20,130 nt of DNA from positions 1 to 20,130 of IMG/VR virus record IMGVR_UViG_3300024948_000004; one strand, 5' to 3'. Origin of the DNA: a virus. This document shows positions 13,485-20,121 of the stretch, piece by piece. Under the pieces are notes generated by a model, which was not told the origin of the DNA, searched no databases, and saw nothing but the letters and a program-made list of their open reading frames with translations. The first letter of the stretch is position 1. Each line of letters begins with the position of its first letter. The translations under genes and the position numbers were made by a program.

Positions 13485-13738
13485 GATGCGTCCATACCTT
13501 TTATGCGTTTATGCCAAGATTTCTTTTTCTGCATAAGACCATCTTTTCTCAGTTTGTAAGCACGCGTCATAACCGTATGTATAGTGCGTTCTAATGCAAA
13601 ACTAATTTGCTCTGGCCCAAGTTCTGCATAGTTTTCAATCAGGAACTTTTCATCAGAAACCATCCACGGTGTATTTTGTTTGCCATGAAAATCAGGGTGG
13701 TAATTCATCCGTCCATATTTGTCATAAGTCACATCCAT
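13481..13738 (-). CDS. SANT/Myb-like DNA-binding protein
   Basis: An 85-residue basic protein. TPWMVSDEKFLIENYAELGPEQISFALERTIHTVMTRAYKLRKDG (residues 23-67) fits a three-helix SANT/Myb-like fold of the type seen in GcrA and phage regulators: Trp near the start, ENY at the end of helix 1, and a basic recognition helix with TVMTRAYKLR. It starts one base after the stop of the 50-residue gene and ends in ATGA with the CPCC gene, so it is translationally coupled to both. Confidence 0.78.
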   Translation of the reverse strand: MDVTYDKYGRMNYHPDFHGKQNTPWMVSDEKFLIENYAELGPEQISFALERTIHTVMTRAYKLRKDGLMQKKKSWHKRIKGMDAS

Positions 13739-13739
13739 C

Positions 13740-13892
13740 TTAAGCCGCCACTTTCCAAGCCACAGGTAGGCTGTAATTTGTAGTCATTACCAAATGCAAT
13801 GTGTGTAATCCTCGGATGATTAAGCCGCGCTTGTTAGGGAGTGGCTTAGGTGAAAATGGCGCAATAACGATTGCTTGATTACGTTTACACAT
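13740..13892 (-). CDS. Small basic protein, 50 residues
   Basis: Reads MCKRNQAIVIAPFSPKPLPN followed by KRGLIIRGLH and a C-terminus ending in SLPVAWKVAA, with TAA at 13742-13740. A strong GGGAGG Shine-Dalgarno lies six bases before the ATG at 13892, better than most genes here. The ORF overlaps the end of the preceding 60-residue gene and stops one base before the SANT-like gene, which fits the packed operon. No domain is recognised. Confidence 0.7.
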   Translation of the reverse strand: MCKRNQAIVIAPFSPKPLPNKRGLIIRGLHTLHLVMTTNYSLPVAWKVAA

Positions 13893-14064
13893 GCTTAGCC
13901 TCCCTGAGTGGACGCACGGTTACTGTTAGGTTTGGCGATTCAATAGCAAGCAACTGCAACACCAAGCAACCTGCGCTCCAGCTATTTTTAGCAACTGCTT
14001 CAACTGTACGAGTCACCGTTTCATTGCCTTTTGGTGTGCGGATTTTCACTTCATATCTATTCAT
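13885..14064 (-). CDS. Small hypothetical early protein, 59 residues
   Basis: Starts at the ATG at 14064 (MNRYEVKIRTPKG), where GGAG lies six bases upstream; a GTG at 14085 is less likely. The product alternates beta-like stretches (YEVKIRTPKGNETVTRTVEA) with a helix containing WSAGCLVLQLLA and ends with TVTVRPLREA, so it looks like a small alpha/beta domain. Function unknown. It overlaps the end of the Cys-cluster HTH gene and the start of the 50-residue gene. Confidence 0.72.
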   Translation of the reverse strand: MNRYEVKIRTPKGNETVTRTVEAVAKNSWSAGCLVLQLLAIESPNLTVTVRPLREAKHV

Positions 14065-14395
14065 ATTTAGCTCCATTTTTTTCACCGTTATTTGGGCAAG
14101 CCTGGCATGCTCTCCATAGGCGCATAGCGCGAGGACTGCTTGTAGGTGCGCTTTCGCTATGGTGGCGTTTGCATTGCGTAATGGTGATTTGTTCGGCTAG
14201 ATGAGGGCAGTCAACACGGCTATATAAAGCCATTACTAGCGCCTCAATCTTGTCGGTGCTTGCTGGGTATTTATCATTCATTACCAAGCTGATTGTGGTG
14301 CGAGATACACCAAGCTCATCAGCAACTGCCTGCTTACTGCTTTTATCAACAGCTTCAGTCAATAGCTTTAGCCATACTGTATTTTTTAAAGACAT
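14057..14395 (-). CDS. HTH regulator with C-terminal Cys cluster
   Basis: A 112-residue protein. Residues 19-44 (SSKQAVADELGVSRTTISLVMN) form a LacI/Xre-like helix-turn-helix. The C-terminal half has four Cys: C63 (DCPHL), C75 (TQCKRHH), C97 and C100 (WRACQACPNN), suitable for binding zinc or an Fe-S cluster. Similar proteins occur in transposable phages next to the B-gene accessory cluster. The start overlaps the upstream gene by ten bases. Its operator is unknown. Confidence 0.78.
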   Translation of the reverse strand: MSLKNTVWLKLLTEAVDKSSKQAVADELGVSRTTISLVMNDKYPASTDKIEALVMALYSRVDCPHLAEQITITQCKRHHSESAPTSSPRAMRLWRACQACPNNGEKNGAKYE

Positions 14396-14970
14396 GCATG
14401 CTCCAATTCTGTATTTGGGTCATACACAGTTTTTGCAGATATACGCCACACAGGAGCTTGTATGCCTGTATTACGTTCAGGGATTAGCCAGTAACGCTTG
14501 TGGCCGTTGCTTGTAATGGCGCTGCCTTTTTCGCGCTTGCCCATTTCAGCAAGATAACCAGCCTTTTGCAGGGCGCGTACATACTTGCCGATGTTGCTTG
14601 TGATATCTTTCTCACCACCTTGCGCTACTAACATCGCCAGCTCAGGTATTGAAAACTTGCTACGGATGCGCATGGCGCGCCAAACCTTGATGCGTAGGCT
14701 GTTCTTGTTGATTCTTGCAGCTGACTGCTTACCGTTAGGGCCGCTGATGATTTTTTTGCCTTCAGCCATTGCAATACGGCCAGCTTCAGTAATGGTGTGG
14801 CAACCTTGACCACACTTATCTAAGAAGCCATGCTTACGCAGTTTTAAGCATGCGCGATCAACTTGTGTTTCGGTTAGGCCAGTGCTGTGAACAAGGTCAG
14901 CTTCGCGCACGCAATCGACGTGATAAGCATCTGCAATGGCAGCTAAAATAATGTTAGATGTCCAGATCAT
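14386..14970 (-). CDS. Winged-helix early protein, two HTH-like segments
   Basis: A 194-residue basic protein. The N-terminal part (VREADLVHSTGLTETQVDRACLKLRKHGFLDKCGQGCHTITEAG, about 21-64) reads as a MarR-like winged helix. A second HTH-like segment at about 93-141 (LRIKVWRAMRIRSKFSIPELAML ... YVRALQKAGYLAEMGKREKG) resembles another winged helix. The start shares ATGA with the zinc-knuckle gene. It is a typical accessory gene downstream of B in Mu-like phages. DNA binding is inferred. Confidence 0.77.
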   Translation of the reverse strand: MIWTSNIILAAIADAYHVDCVREADLVHSTGLTETQVDRACLKLRKHGFLDKCGQGCHTITEAGRIAMAEGKKIISGPNGKQSAARINKNSLRIKVWRAMRIRSKFSIPELAMLVAQGGEKDITSNIGKYVRALQKAGYLAEMGKREKGSAITSNGHKRYWLIPERNTGIQAPVWRISAKTVYDPNTELEHACL

Positions 14971-15236
14971 TTAACGGACTCCAGTCTTAACTGACCGTGA
15001 CGCTCTAACTCTTCTGCAGAAGGCCTATAAGCAGGCAAGTTAAGTGGATCAACTTCGCAACACTCAATGGCATCAGCCTCTCTAAAATGAGGATTACTGC
15101 AAACGGGGCAGACATAAACTTCTACCACTTCTGGCTGGCAGCATTCTTCAGCTTGTGATTCACGGTCATGAATGGTGTCGCACTGGTCACATTGATACTG
15201 TTTTTTAATGGTAACTATTTGACTAATTTGCGCCAT
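14967..15236 (-). CDS. Duplicated zinc-knuckle protein
   Basis: An 89-residue acidic protein made of two copies of a 27-residue module. Each module has C-x2-C-x3-H-x-R-E-x2-A-x-E-C-C: Cys16, 19, His23, Cys32, 33 in the first and Cys43, 46, His50, Cys59, 60 in the second. Each probably binds one zinc ion. The C-terminal 28 residues are charged. It begins two bases after the stop of the B gene. A protein- or nucleic-acid-binding adaptor role is possible; no named family is recognised. Confidence 0.8.
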   Translation of the reverse strand: MAQISQIVTIKKQYQCDQCDTIHDRESQAEECCQPEVVEVYVCPVCSNPHFREADAIECCEVDPLNLPAYRPSAEELERHGQLRLESVK

Positions 15237-15238
15237 GA

Positions 15239-15979
15239 TTAACGTACTCCCGCTTTAACAATACGTGGGCGGCGTGATTGCCAGTCATGGGTGAGGCTTT
15301 GGCCTGCCATGTCAGCTAGCGTCACATTGGTTGCGCCATTGCGTTTTGCAGTGTTTTCTATAGTGGCAATTGCATTCATGATGTCGCGCATGCGGCCTCC
15401 ACTTGCACGATGAATCTCAGCCACTAAATCATCGGCAATGTCTACTTCTGCCAGTTGCTTGCATGTGATTAACACGTCGTTGATGCTGGCAGGTTGAAAC
15501 TCCACCACACGTGCAATACGGCTGCTAATTTGTCTGTGGCGTGCAATACGAGCCTGCACCTGATCCATACCAACTAATATGACTAGTACTTCAGTTAAGT
15601 CGCTCAAATCGCGCACGGCCTCAAGTACAGCTGCATTGTTTTCAAGGCAATGTTCAACCTCATCAATCACAATAGGGATTTGGTTGCTGCCTATGTAACC
15701 GGCAATACGTGCAAACATATCTTTTGGTCTGCCGCGAGTGTCTAGTTTTAAGTTTTCTGCTAACTCACTTTTGAACCATGCAGGCGTCCAGCCCTCTTTG
15801 GCACGCACGTAAGCTGCACCGCTTTGAATTGCCCAGTGATCTACCGTTGTGCTCTTGCCAAAACCAGCTTCAGCCGTCACCAGCATTAAGCTAGCCTCGG
15901 CTGCGCCACGGTTCTCAACAGCGGTAATACCTGTTCTAAATCGTTCGTAATTTTCTGTTTTTACAAATTGTTTTTTCAT
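15239..15979 (-). CDS. B: Transposition target-capture ATPase, MuB-like (AAA+)
   Basis: Binds DNA as an ATP-dependent filament, delivers target DNA to the transposase and confers target immunity. The start at 15979 (MKKQFVKTENYERF) is chosen because GAGAG lies about seven bases upstream; the reading from 16021 is less likely. Walker A is TAEAGFGKST (35-44, Lys42), Walker B IPIVIDEVEH (101-110, Asp106), sensor 1 VILVGMDQ (133-140), and arginines in RHRQISSRIARV (147-158) are arginine-finger candidates. At 246 residues it lacks the extra N-terminal domain of Mu B (312) and resembles B3-type or IstB-like forms. Confidence 0.93.
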   Translation of the reverse strand: MKKQFVKTENYERFRTGITAVENRGAAEASLMLVTAEAGFGKSTTVDHWAIQSGAAYVRAKEGWTPAWFKSELAENLKLDTRGRPKDMFARIAGYIGSNQIPIVIDEVEHCLENNAAVLEAVRDLSDLTEVLVILVGMDQVQARIARHRQISSRIARVVEFQPASINDVLITCKQLAEVDIADDLVAEIHRASGGRMRDIMNAIATIENTAKRNGATNVTLADMAGQSLTHDWQSRRPRIVKAGVR

Positions 15980-16004
15980 GTAAACTCTCTCTTGCTTGTT
16001 GTAA

Positions 16005-16023
16005 AGGTGATTTTTAAACACCT
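16005..16023 (-). promoter_or_regulatory. Small hairpin between A and B
   Basis: AGGTG (16005-16009) and CACCT (16019-16023) pair around a nine-base A/T loop in the 71-base gap before the B start. Only a short T-stretch follows on the minus strand, so it is at best a weak attenuator that could adjust the A:B ratio. Confidence 0.3.
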
Positions 16024-16050
16024 GTGGTAAAGGTCATGCGGTAGCGCTAA

Positions 16051-18159
16051 CTACCGTATGGCCGCTTCTCTATCTCCGAATAAATCCTCATATTCGGCAG
16101 TTATTCTGTAGTAATTCAACCAAGCCTCATCCTGCACAGTGACCTCTGCATCGTTAGATAAAAGCCACCTGTACTTTGCTGCGTCTGTCTCAAAGTAAGG
16201 GCGAACAGCTTTGGTTATTGGCATTTCAATCACGTTGGCCAACATGCCTGTTTCGAGGAATTTCACCTCTGGAGTCGCAGGCGTTCCTATTTCTCGCTTG
16301 GTATTCATAGTCATCACCGGCAGCTCTATTGGTGCGTCATAAACCAATTGTTGTGGTGGGTTAAGTTCCTGCTCGGCTTCGTCAATCTTGGCTTGAGCAC
16401 GTTGAATGCGGCCTTTGGCGCGTTTTTCAGCAGCTTGCTCAATGAATGATTGAGGGAAGTAACTGCGTTTATTCGCTTCAAACATAGCCACAGTAACTAG
16501 CTGGCCAGCTTGATTACGCACCCATACACGGCTGGCATCGTGAATGTCATAACCTACGCGCATGGTTTCACCGTGATAGGCTTCAAGGTCGTGGCTAAAG
16601 TATGTGTTGGTGAACAAAGTAATCTCGCCACGGCGTGTAACGGCTTCTTTGTATGGCCTGAATAAATCATCAGCCTCGTGTGGCTCAACTAACACTGGTT
16701 TGAAACCCTCACTCACTGCTGAGGCCCATGCCTCATTCGGTGATTGGTGGCGCTTCTTACCGGATACTTCGTCATAAACCTTAGGTAATGAGCGGTGAGG
16801 GCGGTTGTTGTATGCATCAATTTGCACCTGACACCACTCAATAAAAGTTAACCAGGGCATGAGTTTTTTAGATGATCCAGCTGCTTTAATATCAGCACGA
16901 GTTACCTTAAACGCAGCTTGTTTTGCCTGAGCGTCCATATCAGCGCCCATATAAGTAGGCAACTCTTTAGCACCACGCACCCAAATACTTTGGTGTGAGC
17001 GCTCTTCAATACCACGTGCTTGTGAGTTGTAAGGCAGACTGTGCGTCAGTGTGATAGATAACCTAGCCATAAAGCCTGTTGCTTCATTACTCATGGCTGC
17101 ATTTTTAAAGCCTGATCCATTATCAACATAGAAAATAGCAGGAATGCCACCATTAAGACTGGCGTGGCGTAGCGCATCCACCACGCCCCATGTGGACTCA
17201 GCCAAACCAACAGACCAACCAACACACTTGCGTGTGGCGATATCTAAAACACTGGTGATTTCTGGTCTAAATGCCTTGCCATGTGCAGGGTGTGCAACCT
17301 CAGCATCAAATGCATGCCCGTCAGCTGTGTAAGCATCACATGGCCACATTTGACTGGTGTCACGTCGTATAAAAGGTTTAATGTTCTTTATTTCACGGTT
17401 ACCTATGCGGCCTTTTTGCGCCTCAACATTGCTTATTTTCTTAATAAATCGGTTAGCAGCTGAGTAACTTGGCACCTCAATAGTTGCAGGTAAGTGCTTA
17501 GGTAGTTGTTCAATGCAGTAAGCTAAGCTTGGTTTTTGTGGTTGACCATAAAGGCTCATCAAGTATGGAGCCCAAGCTGGTACCTGAATTTTTTCACATG
17601 ACTTAGGTGCTAAAGTCGCAACACCACCTTCAGCATCAGTTAACCAGCGATACATTGAACGGCGGCTCAATGTGCGCTTTCCTGCCTTACCTGACCGAGC
17701 GTTAGCTAACGGTGCAAGTTGTTGCAGGTGATCTGGTAGGGTGCCGGTAGCTGCCATGTCGACTAATTTCATGATGGCGCGATCAGTGCCGCCAACTGCT
17801 GCAAGTCTTTTAATTTCTTGGCATATTGCTGCGCGTGCCTCGGCTGTCTGGCGTTGCCAGTCTTTCAAGTCGGTGCTGCTTTGTTTGGTAGCAACCGTTA
17901 ACTCAGTTAATTGTGGCTTGTCGATTAACGGTTGTTTAACTGTCTGTATTTCGATATTTAGCTTTGCAGATTTAATTAAATCCATGATTGCTTTAGGCGG
18001 TTGGTATTCTGTCTTAACGCCACCTTTGCCACCCTTTGCATTCACTTCACGCTTAATCCAACCCTCAGATTCAGCTCTCATTTTTATGCCTGGTCGCGAT
18101 GCAGGGATTCCAGCAAGCTTCATATCAGCCAATTCGGCGCATGAGTAATATTGTTTCAC
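16051..18159 (-). CDS. A: Transposase A (MuA-like DDE recombinase)
   Basis: Cuts and joins phage ends to target DNA in replicative transposition. The 702-residue product has an N-terminal MuA-type winged HTH (YYSCAELADMKLAGIPAS to TEYQPP, 4-55), a helical end-binding region with TLSRRSMYRWL (163-173), the DDE core with Asp275 (PCDAYTADGH), Asp346 (FYVDNGSG) and Glu386 (GIEERSHQS), a beta-barrel (about 480-565) and a charged C-terminal tail of the type that contacts B and ClpX. Length is close to Mu A (663). It shares ATGA with the upstream gene. Operator boxes at 19,006-19,135 and end repeats at 19,977-20,121 are its likely binding sites. Confidence 0.97.
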   Translation of the reverse strand: MKQYYSCAELADMKLAGIPASRPGIKMRAESEGWIKREVNAKGGKGGVKTEYQPPKAIMDLIKSAKLNIEIQTVKQPLIDKPQLTELTVATKQSSTDLKDWQRQTAEARAAICQEIKRLAAVGGTDRAIMKLVDMAATGTLPDHLQQLAPLANARSGKAGKRTLSRRSMYRWLTDAEGGVATLAPKSCEKIQVPAWAPYLMSLYGQPQKPSLAYCIEQLPKHLPATIEVPSYSAANRFIKKISNVEAQKGRIGNREIKNIKPFIRRDTSQMWPCDAYTADGHAFDAEVAHPAHGKAFRPEITSVLDIATRKCVGWSVGLAESTWGVVDALRHASLNGGIPAIFYVDNGSGFKNAAMSNEATGFMARLSITLTHSLPYNSQARGIEERSHQSIWVRGAKELPTYMGADMDAQAKQAAFKVTRADIKAAGSSKKLMPWLTFIEWCQVQIDAYNNRPHRSLPKVYDEVSGKKRHQSPNEAWASAVSEGFKPVLVEPHEADDLFRPYKEAVTRRGEITLFTNTYFSHDLEAYHGETMRVGYDIHDASRVWVRNQAGQLVTVAMFEANKRSYFPQSFIEQAAEKRAKGRIQRAQAKIDEAEQELNPPQQLVYDAPIELPVMTMNTKREIGTPATPEVKFLETGMLANVIEMPITKAVRPYFETDAAKYRWLLSNDAEVTVQDEAWLNYYRITAEYEDLFGDREAAIR

Positions 18160-18587
18160 TCTGCTTCTCCCAATTGTCTTTTCAATACTTTAATTTTGTT
18201 GGCAGCTTCATCGCGCTGGCGTTCTAACTTACCTAGCTCACTATTGAGGGCATCTTTACCAACCGCCAACTTGGCTCCCAGCTTGCGAGCCATCAAGTTA
18301 GATAATGTATGAGTGCTTGTTGCCATATCAAAAGCAATGGCACGCTCAAAGCTTGGATGATGCTCTTCGCGACTTTCTGAGCAGTAAGCATCCAGCATAT
18401 TCTTGGTAACCTCTTGACCTAGCAACTTACTCATTTCTGCAGCAACAATGTAACGGTCATGGTCACGCAAAGCCTCAGACATTGCATGTGCAACCTCTAC
18501 TCTGCAACACAGAGCGCCAGCTACAGGCGCAACAGGTTGCGGAATAATGAACAGATCACCGGTTCTATCGTCGCGATGCTTACGCAT
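18156..18587 (-). CDS. Conserved accessory protein upstream of transposase
   Basis: A 143-residue protein. The central part, HAMSEALRDHDRYIVAAEMSKLLGQEVTKNMLDAYCSES, with a following hydrophilic helix, is a pattern found in proteins just before the transposase in many transposable phages. Residues about 112-143 (LNSELGKLERQRDEAANKIKVLKRQL) form a coiled coil. The gene starts within the stop of ner (TAATG) and ends in ATGA with A. The role is unknown; early-phase DNA transaction or regulation is inferred from position. Confidence 0.82.
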   Translation of the reverse strand: MRKHRDDRTGDLFIIPQPVAPVAGALCCRVEVAHAMSEALRDHDRYIVAAEMSKLLGQEVTKNMLDAYCSESREEHHPSFERAIAFDMATSTHTLSNLMARKLGAKLAVGKDALNSELGKLERQRDEAANKIKVLKRQLGEAE

Positions 18588-18985
18588 TACGCTGCCACCT
18601 TGTCTAATGCATTTACATTGCGAGAATTAATGATGGTGGTATCATTGGCTTTAGTTTTTGAAGCTGATGTTAATTGTGCTGGGTATCTGCCAATGCCACG
18701 TTCTCCGCGCCCACTTTTAGGTGTGCCGTCAGAGTTGTAACGGCTTGGCCAAATAACCTGTGGTGAGATTCCTAAATGCTCAGCAATGATGCGTTCGCTT
18801 TTAGGGTAAGGTCTGTATAAAGCCTGACCGACTGCAGCATTACATAGGTTGTGCTCACGACTTATACGCTGCAGGCTTGTGCCAGTTTTGCGAATCGCAG
18901 CAACAACATCTACTGGATGCCAGTCTTGGACTTTTTCTTTGGCTGGTTTTTTTAGCATGTTTAATGTTTTGTAATTAATGAACAT
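18587..18985 (-). CDS. ner: Ner-like transcriptional regulator
   Basis: A 132-residue DNA-binding protein of the Ner/SfsB (Nlp) family: DWHPVDVVAAIRKTGTSLQR, ISREHNLCNAAVGQAL, YPKSERIIAEHLGISPQVIWPSRY and the closing GxPKSGRGERG pattern (about 21-95). In Mu, Ner represses the early promoter and counters the repressor. Two starts are possible, 18985 and 18958 (MLKKPAKEK); neither has a Shine-Dalgarno. A -10-like TATAAC at 18999-18994 would place the transcript start about two bases before 18985 or 29 bases before 18958. It is the first early gene and faces the repressor across the operator region. Confidence 0.9.
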   Translation of the reverse strand: MFINYKTLNMLKKPAKEKVQDWHPVDVVAAIRKTGTSLQRISREHNLCNAAVGQALYRPYPKSERIIAEHLGISPQVIWPSRYNSDGTPKSGRGERGIGRYPAQLTSASKTKANDTTIINSRNVNALDKVAA

Positions 18986-19135
18986 GTGGCAATGTTATAA
19001 GAAACTTTACTACTTTGCAACTGTTTACAACTTAAACATGCGATTATTTTTCATTTAATTTATGTTTTACATATAAATCAATGATATAGGCAACTTTACA
19101 ACTTGCATTTACTTTACAACTAAGGTTTACAACTT
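18986..19135. promoter_or_regulatory. Early operator/promoter region with repeated TTTACAACTT boxes
   Basis: Boxes on the plus strand: 19006 (TTTACTACTT), 19014 (TTTGCAACTG), 19024 (TTTACAACTT), 19095 (TTTACAACTT), 19113 (TTTACAACTA) and 19126 (TTTACAACTT, touching the repressor ATG). They fall in two clusters, one near ner and one near the repressor, separated by about 60 AT-rich bases. A -10-like TATAAC (18999-18994) with TTGCAA (19020-19015, 15-base spacer) may be the early promoter. In Mu the equivalent operators are bound by both repressor and transposase; the same is inferred here because the two proteins share a DNA-binding domain. Confidence 0.75.
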
Positions 19136-19957
19136 ATGCATAAAAGTAGTAAAGCTAATTTGGAATGGTTTTCTGCTGCTGATTTAGCCGAGTTTGGTAA
19201 AAACTGGGTGGCTGGTCTACCGACCACATCTGTAGGCTGCAAAGGCAGAGCAGTAAGCAAAGGCTGGGAGTCCAGGCAAGTACAGGGGAAGGGTGGTCCC
19301 AATGGCCTTTTAACTGAATATAAGCCGCCACAAGAGGTATTGGAAGCCATTCGTATCTACATAGCCGATAAAGATACAAAAGCTAATTACGAGCCTTCAG
19401 AGAGCATACCGGCACCAAAATCAAAAGAAAGTAGAGCCAAATATGCATCTGTAGATGCGCTGTTCGAGCTATCAGCCAATGAAGAGCAAAGTGCCTCTAA
19501 ATCATTAGTCCAAAAGAAATACGCTGATGCCATATATATTGAGCAACTAACAGATGTTCGTGCTGCTGCTGGTGGAGGTCAAGTTACGCCAACCGATCAA
19601 GTAAGTGTAATGGTAGCAATTAATGCCATTAACTGGCGTAACCGTGTCGGAGCCAATGCCGATAAGGTTAAAATTATCACTGTATATGGTGACAGCATGG
19701 AGGGTACGCTATCTCATGGTGATCAGGTTTTTGTAGATACAGCGTGTAATAAGTTTATTGACGATGCCATCTACGTCATTATGCAAGATGATTTGCTGCG
19801 TATAAAGCGCGTTAAACTTAAGCTTGATGGCTCTATATTGGTTAAAAGTGATAACGAAAATGGCTTCGGCATTGAAGAATACACAGCTGAACAAGCTGCA
19901 AACTTCAGAGTGATAGGTAAAGTGCTTCCATTTAAATTCGGTCAATTCAAAATGTAA
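19136..19957 (+). CDS. c: Prophage repressor: MuA-like HTH fused to LexA/S24 peptidase
   Basis: Maintains lysogeny by binding the operator boxes beside it. Residues about 10-70 (WFSAADLAEFGKNWVAGLPT through RAVSKGWESRQV to TEYKPP) match the N-terminal domain of transposase A. A linker (80-140) leads to an S24 domain with Ser187 in YGDSMEGTLSHGDQVFVDT and Lys224 in LLRIKRVKLK as catalytic pair. The Ala-Gly run at 143-148 (AAAGGG) lies about 41 residues before the Ser, where LexA-type self-cleavage is expected. Induction by RecA/SOS is therefore likely. The start has only AAGG ten bases upstream, and a box abuts the ATG, so autoregulation is probable. Confidence 0.93.
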   Translation: MHKSSKANLEWFSAADLAEFGKNWVAGLPTTSVGCKGRAVSKGWESRQVQGKGGPNGLLTEYKPPQEVLEAIRIYIADKDTKANYEPSESIPAPKSKESRAKYASVDALFELSANEEQSASKSLVQKKYADAIYIEQLTDVRAAAGGGQVTPTDQVSVMVAINAINWRNRVGANADKVKIITVYGDSMEGTLSHGDQVFVDTACNKFIDDAIYVIMQDDLLRIKRVKLKLDGSILVKSDNENGFGIEEYTAEQAANFRVIGKVLPFKFGQFKM

Positions 19958-19976
19958 TCAATAACTATCTATTCTT

Positions 19977-20121
19977 GTGCCAAATCTTGCGCAAAACTAA
20001 TCAAAAATTGTTAATTTAGTTCTATTTTGTGCCAAATCTAATTTTTAGGTAATTTCATCTTATAGCCTTATTTTACGGGGCTTTCTTGGCTTTTTTTGTG
20101 ATGTCTTAATAGTGCCAAATC
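19977..20121. repeat. Left-end transposase binding sites (three GTGCCAAATC repeats)
   Basis: Exact copies at 19977-19986, 20029-20038 and 20112-20121, all in the same orientation and spaced 52 and 83 bases. They lie between the repressor stop and the window edge, where Mu carries L3, L2 and L1. The outermost copy is five bases from the probable prophage end. Assigned as MuA-like binding sites by position and repetition. Confidence 0.8.
20064..20097 (+). terminator. Possible weak terminator downstream of the repressor
   Basis: AGCC (20064-20067) can pair with GGCT at 20079-20082 or at 20088-20091; the latter is followed by a run of T (20091-20097). The stem is short, so this is only a candidate end for the plus-strand repressor transcript. 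Confidence 0.3.

Noticed and set aside
17741-18148. 135-codon plus-strand frame opposite the start of transposase A
   Set aside because: It is the shadow of the A reading frame, Ser/Cys-rich, without a ribosome-binding site or recognisable motif.
18986-19135. Search for a tRNA gene, integrase or other site-specific attachment signal near the right end
   Set aside because: None is visible. The DDE transposase, B ATPase and end repeats show transposition, not site-specific integration.
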